From contig JAJYBH010000005.1 of NCBI GenBank assembly GCA_021779135.1, positions 1 to 56,780 on the forward strand: a DNA stretch of 56,780 nt, written 5' to 3'. A model generated the notes under the pieces. That model was not told the origin of the DNA. It was given only the letters and a program-made list of their open reading frames with translations, and ran no database searches. Shown one piece after another: positions 45,130 to 54,859 of the stretch. The position numbers were made by a program, and so were the translations under genes. The stretch's first letter is position 1. Each line of letters starts with the position of its first letter. This DNA comes from Deltaproteobacteria bacterium (GTDB taxonomy: Bacteria; Desulfobacterota; Desulfuromonadia; Geobacterales; Pseudopelobacteraceae).

Positions 45130-47178
45130 CTACATCTGCTCAGCGACCTCGGCCGTCAGGCGGCGGAATCTGCCCAGTGCCGTCAGCGGAAAACAGTTGC
45201 GATAGATATGGTACTTAATCATGAAGAACTTGGGGAATCCGGTGCCGGTGAAAGCATCCTCATCCCAAGTCCCGTCCTGATTCTGGTTGGCCAGCAGATA
45301 CTCGATCCCGCGTGAGGCAGCCTTGGATTGCACTTCCCCGGCCGCAAAAAGTGACAGCAGCGCCCAACCCGTTTGCGAGGCGGTGCTCGGACCGCTGCCC
45401 ATCAGGGAACGGTCGTAGTAGGACTCGCAGACCTCGCCCCAGCCGCCATCCATGTTCTGTTTGGATTTCAGCCAGTTGACAGCCTTTCTGATGTAGGGCT
45501 GGCTCATATCCTCGCCGATCGCCTCAAGTCCACACATTACCGACCAGGTGCCATAGATGTAATTGACTCCCCAACGCCCCCACCACGGGCCTTCGGGTTC
45601 CTGCTCCTTCTTGATGAACTCCAGGGCGCGTGCCGCGGCTGGAAAGCTGGCAGGGTAGTCGAAGTTACCCATCAGCTCCAGCATGCGGCCGGTCAAGTCG
45701 GCCGTAGGCGGATCTATCAGCGCCTCCAGGTCGGCAAAGGGAATCTTGTTGAGCAGATGCTTGGTGTTGTCCTTGTCAAAGGCGCCCCAGCCGCCATTTT
45801 CACTCTGCATGCCAAGGCACCAGGCGATCCCCCGCTTGATAGCCTGGTCCTTGTTTTTCTTGTCGCGGGTCTTGATATCCTTGATGGCCATGATGACAAA
45901 TCCGGAGTCATCCACATCCGGATACCAGTCGTTGAGGAATTCGAAGGCCCAGCCACCCGGCTGGAGATCCGGGGATTTTATCTGCCAATCCCCCTTGCGG
46001 CGTACCTCGAGACCCAGCAGCCACTGGGCAGCCTTCACCAGGGCCGGATGATCGGTGGGGACACCGGCCTCCTGCATGGCCACCAGGGCCAGCGCCGTAT
46101 CCCAGACCGGAGAGACGCAGGATTGCAGCACCAGGCTTTCATCGTCCTCGATGCAGAAGTTGGCCAAGGCCTCAAGTCCCTTGACCACCGCCGGGTGGTC
46201 GTTGGCGTATCCGAGGCAGTGCAGCGCCAGAATCGCGTTGAGCATGGCCGGCTGGATACCGCCCCAATCGCCGGTCGGCTCCTGATGATCCAGTATCCAC
46301 TGCTCCGCCGTAGCGGTGGCCTTCTTCATGAAGGGGCGAATCGGACTCGATTCGTAGACCTTGAGCAGGTGATCAACACCGATAAAGAAATTCTTCCAGG
46401 TGAGGATGCCGTCTTCCTTGGTGAAGGTGTAATCGGTCGGCCGTGGCGGGCGGACATAGAGTTCCTGGACGCGGGCCCAGGGCGGTAGCTTGCGCACCGG
46501 CCGCTCGGCCATGACCACTGACAGCGGGATGATGGTTGCCCGGGCCCAGCTGGAGAATTCGTACATATTGAAATATGCCCAGTTGGGAAGCAACGTCAGC
46601 TCGATCGGCATGGAAGGGACGCCCAACCAGGAAAACTCCCCGAACAGTGCCAGAAAGGTCTTGGTAAAGACCCTGCTCTTGAGGATGCCGCCGTTTGCCA
46701 GGATAAACTCCCTGGCCTTGCGCATGGCCTCGTGGTCAGCCGGGTAACCGGCGAGTTTCAGAGCAAAGTACGCCTCGATCGTTGTGGAAAGATCTCCCGG
46801 GCCGCCATGCCAGATGGTCCAGAAGCCTTCAGCGGTCTGCTTGGCGATGAGATACCTGGCCATCTTGCGTTCACGCACCTTGTCAACCATGCCCAGAAAA
46901 TGAAAGAGCATGATGTACTCGGCGGTGATTGTTGCATTGGACTCCAGCTCGGCCCACCAGTAGCCATCGGGCAGTTGTTCGCGGAAGAAAAAGTCGCGGG
47001 TCCGCTCAATAGCCTTGTCAAGCGGGCTCTTGGCATCGCCGACCATCTTTTTCCAGATGGATGGGGGCAGGTGATGCACCTTGGTGGCGGATTTATTTGA
47101 GAATTCTCTGACCGGCTCGGCAGTATCGGTATTGAACGAGGTCAATGCCGGAGAAATCGGGTACTTACTCGGGTTCAT
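45130..47178 (-). CDS. shc: Squalene-hopene cyclase
   Basis: 682 residues. Cyclises squalene to hopene or hopanol at the membrane. The proton-donating DXDD motif appears as YPDVDDSG, and several QW repeats are visible (QTAEGFW, QSENGGWG, QNMDGGWG, QNQDGTWD). The frame is open for another 165 codons upstream, but the ATG at 47178 has AGGAG eight bases before it and gives the normal N-terminus. Longer than many cyclases by about 30-50 N-terminal residues. Confidence 0.96.
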   Translation of the reverse strand: MNPSKYPISPALTSFNTDTAEPVREFSNKSATKVHHLPPSIWKKMVGDAKSPLDKAIERTRDFFFREQLPDGYWWAELESNATITAEYIMLFHFLGMVDKVRERKMARYLIAKQTAEGFWTIWHGGPGDLSTTIEAYFALKLAGYPADHEAMRKAREFILANGGILKSRVFTKTFLALFGEFSWLGVPSMPIELTLLPNWAYFNMYEFSSWARATIIPLSVVMAERPVRKLPPWARVQELYVRPPRPTDYTFTKEDGILTWKNFFIGVDHLLKVYESSPIRPFMKKATATAEQWILDHQEPTGDWGGIQPAMLNAILALHCLGYANDHPAVVKGLEALANFCIEDDESLVLQSCVSPVWDTALALVAMQEAGVPTDHPALVKAAQWLLGLEVRRKGDWQIKSPDLQPGGWAFEFLNDWYPDVDDSGFVIMAIKDIKTRDKKNKDQAIKRGIAWCLGMQSENGGWGAFDKDNTKHLLNKIPFADLEALIDPPTADLTGRMLELMGNFDYPASFPAAARALEFIKKEQEPEGPWWGRWGVNYIYGTWSVMCGLEAIGEDMSQPYIRKAVNWLKSKQNMDGGWGEVCESYYDRSLMGSGPSTASQTGWALLSLFAAGEVQSKAASRGIEYLLANQNQDGTWDEDAFTGTGFPKFFMIKYHIYRNCFPLTALGRFRRLTAEVAEQM

Positions 47179-47252
47179 GCTATATGCTCCTGGTCGCCGT
47201 AAAATAACGACACCTTGGCTGTTCGACCGCTTAAATTGAGATTTAATATCAC

Positions 47253-47286
47253 GGAAATGAAAAAATGTACATCCTTTTTCATTTCC
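47253..47286. repeat. 12-bp inverted repeat upstream of shc
   Basis: GGAAATGAAAAA and TTTTTCATTTCC pair perfectly with a 10-base loop, 75 bp before the shc start, in the divergent shc-yhbY gap. A nearby TTAAAT-TGAG-ATTTAA lies at about 47231-47246. These could be operators for hopanoid control or, on the plus strand, a weak hairpin. Confidence 0.5.
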
Positions 47287-47437
47287 CGGTGACCCGCCGG
47301 AAACTCGTCGATTGGGACTCGGGGCAATTGTTCCGGCCAGCAATTGTGGTTTACCGCCACGGATCCGATGTGCTATATAACGGCAATCGTTGCACAGAGC
47401 GCACACCCTGATTGAATGCAAGGAGTAACCTTTTATC

Positions 47438-47758
47438 ATGCTGACCGGAAAACAGAAACGCCACCTGCGTGCCCTCGGGCATAAGCTCAAGCCATTGATC
47501 CAGATCGGCAAAAAAGAGATCGAGGAAGCCCTGATCACCGAGACCAACGCTGCCCTTGACCACCATGAATTGATCAAGGTCAAGCTGCTGGAGAGTTGCA
47601 TGCTGGACAAGCATGACGCGTCCAGCATGCTCGCGGACGCCTGCAACGCTGAAGTAGCCCAGATTCTCGGCAAAACATTCTTGCTCTATCGACAGGCCAC
47701 CCCACCGGTCATTGTCCTGCCAGCAGCCGATAAACCGGCCAGGGACGTGGCTGCGTGA
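47438..47758 (+). CDS. yhbY: YhbY/CRM-domain RNA-binding protein
   Basis: 106 residues. Starts with the CRM pattern LTGKQKRHLRALGHKLKPLIQIGKKEIEEALI and ALDHHELIKVKLLE, typical of YhbY, which associates with pre-50S ribosomal particles. Overlaps the next gene by 4 bp (GTGA). Confidence 0.92.
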   Translation: MLTGKQKRHLRALGHKLKPLIQIGKKEIEEALITETNAALDHHELIKVKLLESCMLDKHDASSMLADACNAEVAQILGKTFLLYRQATPPVIVLPAADKPARDVAA

Positions 47759-48405
47759 ACATCGCCGCGGTCCTGTTCGACCTGGATGGTACTCTGGTGG
47801 ATTCCCTGGATGACCTGACTGATGCCGTCAACCACATGCTGGCCGCTTTTGGGCGTCAGCGGCTTGCATCTGCCCAGGTCAGGAAATTGGTGGGCAAGGG
47901 CGCCCGCAATCTCGTCCAGCGTGCACTTGCCGGCGACTCTCCCGACGAAATCAACCAGGGTCTGGCGCTGTTCACAGAATTCAACGCACTGCATATCGCC
48001 GACAAAAGCAGGCTGTATCCCGGCGCCGGTGAATTGCTGCAGGAACTGGCGGAGGCCGGCATGCGCATGGCGGTCATATCGAACAAGCAGGAGGCCTTGA
48101 GCCGGCTGATCCTGAAGCAATTGGGGATCGACCATTTTTTCGGGATGATTGCCGGCGGTGACACCTTTCCCGAGATGAAGCCGTCCCCCCTGCCCCTTTT
48201 GAAGGTCATCAACGCCTTCAATTGCAGCCGCGCCGAGGCGGTTATGGTGGGAGACAGTATCAACGACATCCAGGCCGGCAACCGGGCCGGGATCGCCACC
48301 ATAGGCTGCCGCTGGGGATACGGAGAAGGGGCCGAACTGAACGAGGCCGGATTCCTGGCAGACTCGTGCAGCGACATTATCAGTTTACTACGGTCATCGG
48401 GTTAG
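47755..48405 (+). CDS. gph: Phosphoglycolate phosphatase, HAD family
   Basis: 216 residues starting with GTG inside the end of yhbY. HAD motifs: DLDGTLVDS, VISNKQ, lysine in MKPSPLP, and VGDSINDIQAGNRAG. It removes phosphate from 2-phosphoglycolate formed by DNA repair or oxygen damage, although HAD substrate calls are loose. Confidence 0.88.
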   Translation: MNIAAVLFDLDGTLVDSLDDLTDAVNHMLAAFGRQRLASAQVRKLVGKGARNLVQRALAGDSPDEINQGLALFTEFNALHIADKSRLYPGAGELLQELAEAGMRMAVISNKQEALSRLILKQLGIDHFFGMIAGGDTFPEMKPSPLPLLKVINAFNCSRAEAVMVGDSINDIQAGNRAGIATIGCRWGYGEGAELNEAGFLADSCSDIISLLRSSG

Positions 48406-48412
48406 GATCATC

Positions 48413-50152
48413 ATGCACGGCTGGACCGGCAGGATACTCAGGGTTGACCTGACAAACGGCTCATCACGATACGAGGCCATCCCCCTCCCGCTGCTGGAGG
48501 AGTACCTGGGGGGGCGCGGGCTGGGTGTGCGCCTGATGCGTGACTACTTCCGGCTCGAGCCGTTCGACCCGGACATGCCGTTGATCTTTGCCGTCGGCCC
48601 GCTGTGCGGCACCCCGGCTCCGACCGCTGCCCGCCTGACCGTTGTATCCCGTTCCCCCCTGACCGGCACGATCTACGACTGCTCGGCCGGTGGCCGCTTT
48701 GCCTGGCGGCTCAAGGCGGCCGGACTGGATGCTCTCTTCATCACCGGCCAGAGCGCCGCACCCGTGACCCTGGCGATCGGGCCGGAGCGGGCCGAGATTC
48801 TGCCGGCCGGGCATCTCTGGGGCAGTGACATCCCCGCCACCATCGCGGCACTGAAGGGGAACCGGAGTGTGGCCGCCATCGGTCCGGCCGGCGAGAACCG
48901 CGTCCTCTTCGCCAACATCATGACCGGAGAAGGCAACGCCGTCGGCCGCGGTGGCCTGGGCGCCGTCATGGGCGCCAAGGGTCTCAAGGCTGTCACGGTA
49001 CAGGGTGACCGGAAAACAGAGATTGCCGATCCGGCCCTCTTCGACAAGGCCCGCCAGGACGTGATGCGGCTCTTCAACGCCTCGCCGGTGGTCTTCGGAC
49101 CCCTGGGGATCGCCGAGTTCGGCACACCGGTACTGGTCGACCTGATGGCCCAGCGCCGCATGGCCCCCACCGAGAATTTCCGCAGGACCTTTTTTGCCGC
49201 CTCCGCCAACTACTCCGGCCCGGCAATCAAGGCGGCCTGCGGGGCCAAAAAAGACGGCTGCTACGGCTGCCCGATCCAGTGCAAGAAATCGGACCGGGAT
49301 GGACGGCACCTGCCGGAATACGAGACTGTCTCCCACTTCGGCGCTCTCAACAATTGCGACAGCCTGCAGGCCATAGTCGCCGCCAACAATCGTTGCAACG
49401 ACCTGGGGCTGGACACCATCACCGCTGCGGCAACCCTCTCGGCCTGGGGCGAGATCAGGGGCTGCTTCCCGACCGCCGAAGAGATCCCCGCCCTGCTGGA
49501 GGATATGGCGCTGCGCAGGGGAGCCGGCGAGATGTTGTCCCTCGGTTCACGCCGACTGGCGGAGCAGATGGGCCGACCGGAGCTGTCCATGAGCGTCAAG
49601 TCCCTGGAGCTGCCGGCCTACGACCCGCGTGGGGCCTACGGCATGGCCCTGGCCTACTGTACCAGCCCCGGCGGGGGCAGCCACCTGCGGGCCTATCCCA
49701 TCTCCCACGAAATCCTGCGCAAGCCGGTGCCGACCGACCGCTTTTCCTTCTCGGGCAAGGCCCGCATCATTACCATCGCCGAGGATACGAATGCCGCCGT
49801 GGATTCTCTGGTGGCCTGCAAGTTCTCCTTCTTCGGGGCCAGCCTGGAGGAATACGCCGAACTTCTGTCCGCTGCCACCGGCATCGCCTATTCCCCGCAG
49901 CGCCTGAAGGAGATCGGCCGGCGCATCCTGCTGACCGAGCGCTTTTACAATTGCGCCAACGGTTTCTCCCGCAAGGATGATTCCCTTCCCGAACGCTTCT
50001 TCAGCGAAGCGGGGTCAAGCGGCGATGGCATGGACATCCACCCCATCGACCGCGGGCGCTTCGAGGAGGAACTGGACAAGTACTACCGCATCCGCGGACT
50101 GAACGCGGAAGGTTGTTTTGATGACGCCGGTTTCCTGGACAGGCAGCCATGA
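48413..50152 (+). CDS. Aldehyde:ferredoxin oxidoreductase family (tungsten)
   Basis: 579 residues. Interconverts aldehydes and carboxylates using tungstopterin and ferredoxin. The N-terminus GWTGRILRVDLTNGSSRYE and GGRGLGVRLM are family hallmarks; the [4Fe-4S] ligands are in CYGCPIQC and in VACKFSFF. The cofactor loop GPAGENRVLFANIMTGEGNAVGRGGLGAVMGAKGLKA is present. Upstream of yraN with a 4-bp overlap. Confidence 0.93.
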   Translation: MHGWTGRILRVDLTNGSSRYEAIPLPLLEEYLGGRGLGVRLMRDYFRLEPFDPDMPLIFAVGPLCGTPAPTAARLTVVSRSPLTGTIYDCSAGGRFAWRLKAAGLDALFITGQSAAPVTLAIGPERAEILPAGHLWGSDIPATIAALKGNRSVAAIGPAGENRVLFANIMTGEGNAVGRGGLGAVMGAKGLKAVTVQGDRKTEIADPALFDKARQDVMRLFNASPVVFGPLGIAEFGTPVLVDLMAQRRMAPTENFRRTFFAASANYSGPAIKAACGAKKDGCYGCPIQCKKSDRDGRHLPEYETVSHFGALNNCDSLQAIVAANNRCNDLGLDTITAAATLSAWGEIRGCFPTAEEIPALLEDMALRRGAGEMLSLGSRRLAEQMGRPELSMSVKSLELPAYDPRGAYGMALAYCTSPGGGSHLRAYPISHEILRKPVPTDRFSFSGKARIITIAEDTNAAVDSLVACKFSFFGASLEEYAELLSAATGIAYSPQRLKEIGRRILLTERFYNCANGFSRKDDSLPERFFSEAGSSGDGMDIHPIDRGRFEEELDKYYRIRGLNAEGCFDDAGFLDRQP

Positions 50153-50571
50153 AGTGGTTCGGCAGGGATGCCGGGGTGCCCGGGATTGACCCTCTACCCT
50201 CCGACAACCGGAGTCTCGGCAACCTGGGCGAGGAGATCGCCACCAACTACCTGACCGGCCGCGGTTATCGCATCCTGGAACGCAACTTCCGCTGCAAGGG
50301 AGGGGAAGTCGACATCATCGCCCGGGACCCCGCAGACAGTGGCCTGGTCTTTATTGAGGTCAAGGCCCGTCGCGGGCTGACCTATGGCGTGCCGCAACTG
50401 GCGGTCACCCCCTTCAAGCAGCGCCAGATCTCCAAGGCGGCCCTGACCTGGCTTTCAAAGAACCGTCTGCATGACAGCAATGCACGCTTTGACGTGATCG
50501 CAATTCTGATGCATACTGGGGCGGCCCACGGCATAGAACATATACAAAATGCCTTTGAGCTGGCCTACTAG
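50149..50571 (+). CDS. yraN: YraN family (UPF0102) endonuclease-like protein
   Basis: 140 residues. Restriction-endonuclease-like fold: LGEEIATNYLTGRGYRILERNFRCKGGEVDIIARD and VFIEVKARRGLTYG give the E-D-ExK catalytic pattern. Role unsettled, probably in DNA recombination or repair. Overlaps the preceding gene by 4 bp. Confidence 0.92.
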   Translation: MKWFGRDAGVPGIDPLPSDNRSLGNLGEEIATNYLTGRGYRILERNFRCKGGEVDIIARDPADSGLVFIEVKARRGLTYGVPQLAVTPFKQRQISKAALTWLSKNRLHDSNARFDVIAILMHTGAAHGIEHIQNAFELAY

Positions 50572-50614
50572 TCTCCGGGACCAACCCGCCATATCAGGAA
50601 TAAAGGAACCTTCC

Positions 50615-51466
50615 ATGTGTGATTTCACGGCTGTTCTGGCCCAGATAAAACCGAAGCTTGGCTGCGTGGCTGACAACCTGGCGCTCATCGAGGAGCGCAT
50701 TTCCCAGGCGGTTGCCGACAAGGCCGACCTGATCGTCTTCCCCGAACTGGCCCTGACCGGCTACTTCCTCAAGGATCTGGTGCCGGAGGTTGCACGGCGG
50801 CTCGATTCGCCGGAGGTCCTGAGGCTGGTGGAGCTTTCCCGGCAGATATCGATCGTCATAGGCCTCGTGGAGGTCACCGACGACTACCGTTTCTACAACT
50901 CGTCGCTCTACCTGGAAGATGGTGCCATCCGCCACCTGCACCGCAAGGTCTACCTCCCCACCTACGGCCTGTTTGATGAACAGCGCTACCTCGCCCGCGG
51001 AGAACGTTTCCGGGCCTTCGACACCCGCTTCGGCCGTGTGGGCATGCTGGTCTGCGAGGACATGTGGCATCTGTCCGCCTCCTACATCCTGGCCATGGAC
51101 GGCGCCTCCACCCTGATCTGCCTTTCCAGCAGTCCCGGACGGGGAACGGAAGGGGAGACGCTCGGCTCGGCCGGCGCCTGGCAGCAACTGACCTCCACCA
51201 CCGCCATGTTCCTTAACTGCCGGGTGCTGTACTGCAACCGGGTCGGTTTCGAAGACGGCGTCAACTTCTGGGGCGGCTCGGAATACGTTGCCCCGTCGGG
51301 GGTTTCGCTGGCTAGAGGCAGGCTTCTGGAAGAGGATATGGTCGCCGTCACCCTTGACGAAGGCGCCCTGCGGCGCGAACGGATCTTCTCCCCCATGCTG
51401 CGTGACGAAAACCTGTTCGTCACCATGCAGGAATTACGGCGCATCGAGCGGGAAAGGGGTCTGTAA
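50615..51466 (+). CDS. Nitrilase-superfamily glutaminase domain, stand-alone partner of NadE
   Basis: 283 residues. Carbon-nitrogen hydrolase with the Glu-Lys-Cys triad in [20 protein letters not shown] and VCEDMWH. This matches the glutaminase half of glutamine-dependent NAD synthetase. The stop overlaps the nadE start by one base (TAATG), so glutamine hydrolysis and NAD synthesis are split into two coupled genes here. Start at 50615 follows AAGGAACC. Confidence 0.85.
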   Translation: MCDFTAVLAQIKPKLGCVADNLALIEERISQAVADKADLIVFPELALTGYFLKDLVPEVARRLDSPEVLRLVELSRQISIVIGLVEVTDDYRFYNSSLYLEDGAIRHLHRKVYLPTYGLFDEQRYLARGERFRAFDTRFGRVGMLVCEDMWHLSASYILAMDGASTLICLSSSPGRGTEGETLGSAGAWQQLTSTTAMFLNCRVLYCNRVGFEDGVNFWGGSEYVAPSGVSLARGRLLEEDMVAVTLDEGALRRERIFSPMLRDENLFVTMQELRRIERERGL

Positions 51467-52287
51467 TGGCGGGATTGCAAGCAAACGCAGGATTATTGCG
51501 GCAGATACTGGTCGGCTTCGTCCGGGACGAGGTGCGAAAAATCGGCCTCAACAAAGCGGTCCTGGGGCTGTCGGGGGGCATCGACTCGGCCCTGGTTGCG
51601 TTCATCGCCGCCGAAGCGCTCGGCCCTGAAAACGTCCATGCCATCTGCATGCCCTACAAGTCCAGCAACCCGGAGAGCGAGGCCCACGCCCGGCTGGTGG
51701 CGCAGGCCTGCGGGGTCAACTTCTCGGTCGTGCCGATCACACCGATGGTGGATGCCTACTTCGAGATGTTTCCCGAGGCCGACAACATGCGGCGCGGCAA
51801 CAAGATGGCCCGCGAGCGCATGACGATCCTCTTCGACCACTCCGCGCTCCTGTCGGCACTGGTGCTGGGCACCAGCAACAAGACCGAACTGCTGCTGGGG
51901 TACGGGACCCTCTACGGCGACATGGCATCGGCCCTGAATCCGATAGGCGACCTGTACAAGAGCCATGTCTGGCAATTATCCGAGGCAATGGGTGTACCCG
52001 GTGAGGTAGTCAGGAAGCAGCCCTCCGCAGACCTGTGGGCCGGGCAGACCGACGAAGAGGAGCTGGGCTTCTCCTACCGCCAGGTGGATGAACTGCTGTA
52101 CCAGATGGTGGACCTGCGCATGAGCCGTGAAGAGCTTCTTGTCGCGGGCTTCGAAGCCGAGTTCATCGACAAGATCTATCGCAAGATCCAGAATTCGCAC
52201 TTCAAGCGCCGCCTGCCGGTGATCGCCAAGGTATCGAACCGGACGATCGACCGGGACTTCCGCTATTCCCGTGACTGGGGGAAATGA
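51466..52287 (+). CDS. nadE: NAD(+) synthetase, synthetase domain
   Basis: 273 residues. ATP-pyrophosphatase motif [21 protein letters not shown], and [28 protein letters not shown] and [18 protein letters not shown], as in NadE. Makes NAD+ from deamido-NAD+, taking ammonia directly or from the nitrilase-type protein encoded just upstream. Confidence 0.95.
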   Translation: MAGLQANAGLLRQILVGFVRDEVRKIGLNKAVLGLSGGIDSALVAFIAAEALGPENVHAICMPYKSSNPESEAHARLVAQACGVNFSVVPITPMVDAYFEMFPEADNMRRGNKMARERMTILFDHSALLSALVLGTSNKTELLLGYGTLYGDMASALNPIGDLYKSHVWQLSEAMGVPGEVVRKQPSADLWAGQTDEEELGFSYRQVDELLYQMVDLRMSREELLVAGFEAEFIDKIYRKIQNSHFKRRLPVIAKVSNRTIDRDFRYSRDWGK

Positions 52288-52290
52288 TAC

Positions 52291-52647
52291 ATGCCCCGGG
52301 ACACATCATCCACCCTGGTATATTCCTCTGAAACCGGCATGGTAAAGCAACCCGCGGCACCATCCGGCAACAAGGCCAAACAGCAGCCTGCCCACGCGGC
52401 GCCGGTTGACGGTACGGTGCGTCTGCGCCGTGAAACCAAGGGGCGCGGTGGCGGGACAGTTATCGTAATCAGCGGCATTCCCCTCAGCGGCCCGCCCCTC
52501 AAGGAACTGGCCGGTGCGCTGAAGAAACGCTGCGGGTGCGGCGGCACGATCAAGGACGGCATCATCGAAATCCAGGGCGACCACCGCGAGACCCTGCTCC
52601 TCGAATTACAGAAGCGCGGCTTCCGGGTAAAGCTTGCCGGTGGCTAG
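52291..52647 (+). CDS. yciH: SUI1/eIF1-like translation factor (YciH family)
   Basis: 118 residues. SUI1 core: RRETKGRGGGTVIVISGIPL, LKELAGALKKRCGCGGTIKDGIIEIQGDHRETLLLELQKRGFRVKLAGG. Bacterial YciH influences start-codon fidelity. Starts 3 bp after nadE. Confidence 0.92.
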   Translation: MPRDTSSTLVYSSETGMVKQPAAPSGNKAKQQPAHAAPVDGTVRLRRETKGRGGGTVIVISGIPLSGPPLKELAGALKKRCGCGGTIKDGIIEIQGDHRETLLLELQKRGFRVKLAGG

Positions 52648-52674
52648 TATACAGCCTCACGGCAAATAATTTCT

Positions 52675-52703
52675 TGACCCCATGCGATTTTTCACATATT
52701 TTT
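52675..52703 (+). promoter_or_regulatory. Sigma-70 promoter for tRNA-Leu (and possibly tig)
   Basis: TTGACC and TATTTT with a 17-base spacer, ending 57 bp before the tRNA. Confidence 0.6.
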
Positions 52704-52760
52704 GTTTATTCAATTTGCACCTGATCAGGTACAGGGGCAATTGAATCAGCATCTATGCCG

Positions 52761-52845
52761 GCGAGAGTGGCGGAATTGGCAGACGCACCAGACTTAGGAT
52801 CTGGCACCGTAAGGTATAGGAGTTCAAGTCTCCTCTCTCGCACCA
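52761..52845 (+). tRNA. tRNA-Leu (anticodon UAG)
   Basis: Acceptor arms GCGAGAG and CTCTCGC, anticodon stem CCAGA/TCTGG with loop CTTAGGA, a long variable arm typical of tRNA-Leu, T-arm GTTCAAGTC and encoded ACCA end. Confidence 0.97.
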
Positions 52846-52904
52846 TAGAGCCCCCCCAAACAAACCAGCGATTCACATCATTTCATCAGGAAAGGTCATA
52901 TTCC

Positions 52905-54215
52905 ATGCAGGTTACCGTCGAAACCATCAACCCTGTCACAAAGAAAGTATCCATCGAAATTCCGGCTGAACGTGTCGATGCCGAGATCGAAAAAGCCTAC
53001 ACGGGAATCCAGAAGAAAGCCAAGCTGCAGGGTTTTCGTCCCGGCAAGGCGCCCATGCAGTTGATCAGGCGCACCTACAGCGATGCCATGCGTGACGAGG
53101 TCATGCGGCGCTTTTATGAGCAGACTCTCTTTAAGGCCCTGGATGAACATAAAATCGAACCGGTCGATTCGCCTACCATAGAAAGCGATATCCTTGAGCA
53201 GGGCTCTTCGTTCAAATACAGCGCCCTGGTAGAAATCATGCCGGAGATCCTGCTGAACGAGTACACCGGTTTTGAGGTCAGCAAGGAAAAGTATGTCCTT
53301 AACCTCGACAACATCGAGGGCGAGATCAAGCGCATGCAGGAAAATATGGCTCAGCTCGTTCCGCTGGCTGAGGACGCTGTCGTGGAAAATGGCCATACCG
53401 TGTCCCTTGACTATACATTCAGCGTCGAGGGATTTCCGGGAGAGGACAGCAACGCCGAGGACGCCGAACTTGAGGTAGGGGCAAACAGGATGCTGCCCGG
53501 TTTCGAGGAGCAGCTGGTCGGCATGAAGCGCGGCGACCGGAAAGAGATCAGCATCACCCTGCCGGAGGAGTATCGCAACAAGGATGCCGCCGGCAAGCCG
53601 GGTCTTTTCCAGGTAACCCTCAAAGAGATCAAGCGCAAGGAACTCCCCGAACTTGACGATGAATTTGCCCAGCAGTTTGGTGATTACGAGACCATGGATC
53701 AGCTGCGCGCCCAGATGGGTGAGTACCTGGAAAAACAGGAAAACGAGCGCATCGAGAATGAACTGAAAGAGCGCGTTATCCAGACCCTGATCAGCAAGAA
53801 CCCGCTGGATGTCCCCCAGTCCATGGTGAAACGTCAACTGGACCACATGTTGGAGAACCTCCAGAATCGCCTGAAGAGTCAGCGCATGTCACTGGATATG
53901 ATGGGGCTCGACGAGGAGGGCTTCCGCCAGCGCTTCCGTGATTCAGCCGAGGACAAGGTCAAGGGCGGACTACTGCTGATGGCTCTGGTGGAAAAAGAAA
54001 ACATCACGGTAAGTGACGACGACCTTACCGAACGTTTTGAGCAGATTTCCGGCGGCAATCCTGATATGCTGGTACGTATAAAGGAGTATTACGCATCCAA
54101 CAAAGGTGCCCGGAACTCATTGATCTCCGAGATCAAAGAGGACAAGGCCATCCGCTTTCTGTTGGACAACGCCGTGGTCAGCGAGGTTGAGGCCGCGGCA
54201 ATCAAGACTCGGTAG
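52905..54215 (+). CDS. tig: Trigger factor chaperone
   Basis: 436 residues. Ribosome-bound chaperone. The N-terminal ribosome-docking region contains [14 protein letters not shown], then a PPIase domain ([21 protein letters not shown] ... [27 protein letters not shown]) and the helical C-terminal arm. Start at 52905 follows AGGAAAGG. Same-strand with clpP and clpX, the standard order. Confidence 0.97.
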   Translation: MQVTVETINPVTKKVSIEIPAERVDAEIEKAYTGIQKKAKLQGFRPGKAPMQLIRRTYSDAMRDEVMRRFYEQTLFKALDEHKIEPVDSPTIESDILEQGSSFKYSALVEIMPEILLNEYTGFEVSKEKYVLNLDNIEGEIKRMQENMAQLVPLAEDAVVENGHTVSLDYTFSVEGFPGEDSNAEDAELEVGANRMLPGFEEQLVGMKRGDRKEISITLPEEYRNKDAAGKPGLFQVTLKEIKRKELPELDDEFAQQFGDYETMDQLRAQMGEYLEKQENERIENELKERVIQTLISKNPLDVPQSMVKRQLDHMLENLQNRLKSQRMSLDMMGLDEEGFRQRFRDSAEDKVKGGLLLMALVEKENITVSDDDLTERFEQISGGNPDMLVRIKEYYASNKGARNSLISEIKEDKAIRFLLDNAVVSEVEAAAIKTR

Positions 54216-54259
54216 GCAGCATCGCTTTTACCGTAACGCTGCACACCAGAGAGGGCATC

Positions 54260-54859
54260 ATGTATATCCCGATAGTAGTAGAGCAGACCGGACGCGGTGA
54301 ACGATCATATGACATCTATTCGCGCCTGCTCAAAGAGCGCATCATTTTTCTGGGCGGCGGCGTCGATGACCACGTTGCCAACCTGATCATCGCCCAGCTT
54401 CTCTTTCTGGAAGCCGAGGACGCTGATAAGGACATCCACCTCTACATCAACTCACCCGGCGGAGTGGTCACGGCCGGGATGGCAATCTTCGACACCATGC
54501 GCTACATCAAGGCCCCGGTATCAACGATCTGTGTCGGCCAGGCAGCCTCGATGGGCGCCTTTCTTCTGGCCGCCGGAGAACCGGGCAAGCGCTTCAGCCT
54601 CAACCATTCACGGATCATGATCCACCAGCCTCTGGGCGGATTCCAGGGACAGGCAACGGACATCAATATCCACGCCAGGGAAATCCTGCGCATGAAGGAT
54701 GAACTCAATGCCCTGCTGGCTGAAATGACCGGCCAAAAGGTCGAGAAGGTAGAAAACGATACCGAGCGTGACTATTTCATGTCCGCCGCGGAAGCAAAAG
54801 AATACGGACTGATTGATGCCATCGTAACCAGAAAAACGGTCAGCGGAGGTGCAGCATGA
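54260..54859 (+). CDS. clpP: ATP-dependent Clp protease proteolytic subunit
   Basis: 199 residues. Serine protease with triad Ser in [11 protein letters not shown], His in [10 protein letters not shown], and Asp in the C-terminal [18 protein letters not shown] segment region. Forms the ClpP barrel. Overlaps clpX by 4 bp. Confidence 0.97.
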   Translation: MYIPIVVEQTGRGERSYDIYSRLLKERIIFLGGGVDDHVANLIIAQLLFLEAEDADKDIHLYINSPGGVVTAGMAIFDTMRYIKAPVSTICVGQAASMGAFLLAAGEPGKRFSLNHSRIMIHQPLGGFQGQATDINIHAREILRMKDELNALLAEMTGQKVEKVENDTERDYFMSAAEAKEYGLIDAIVTRKTVSGGAA

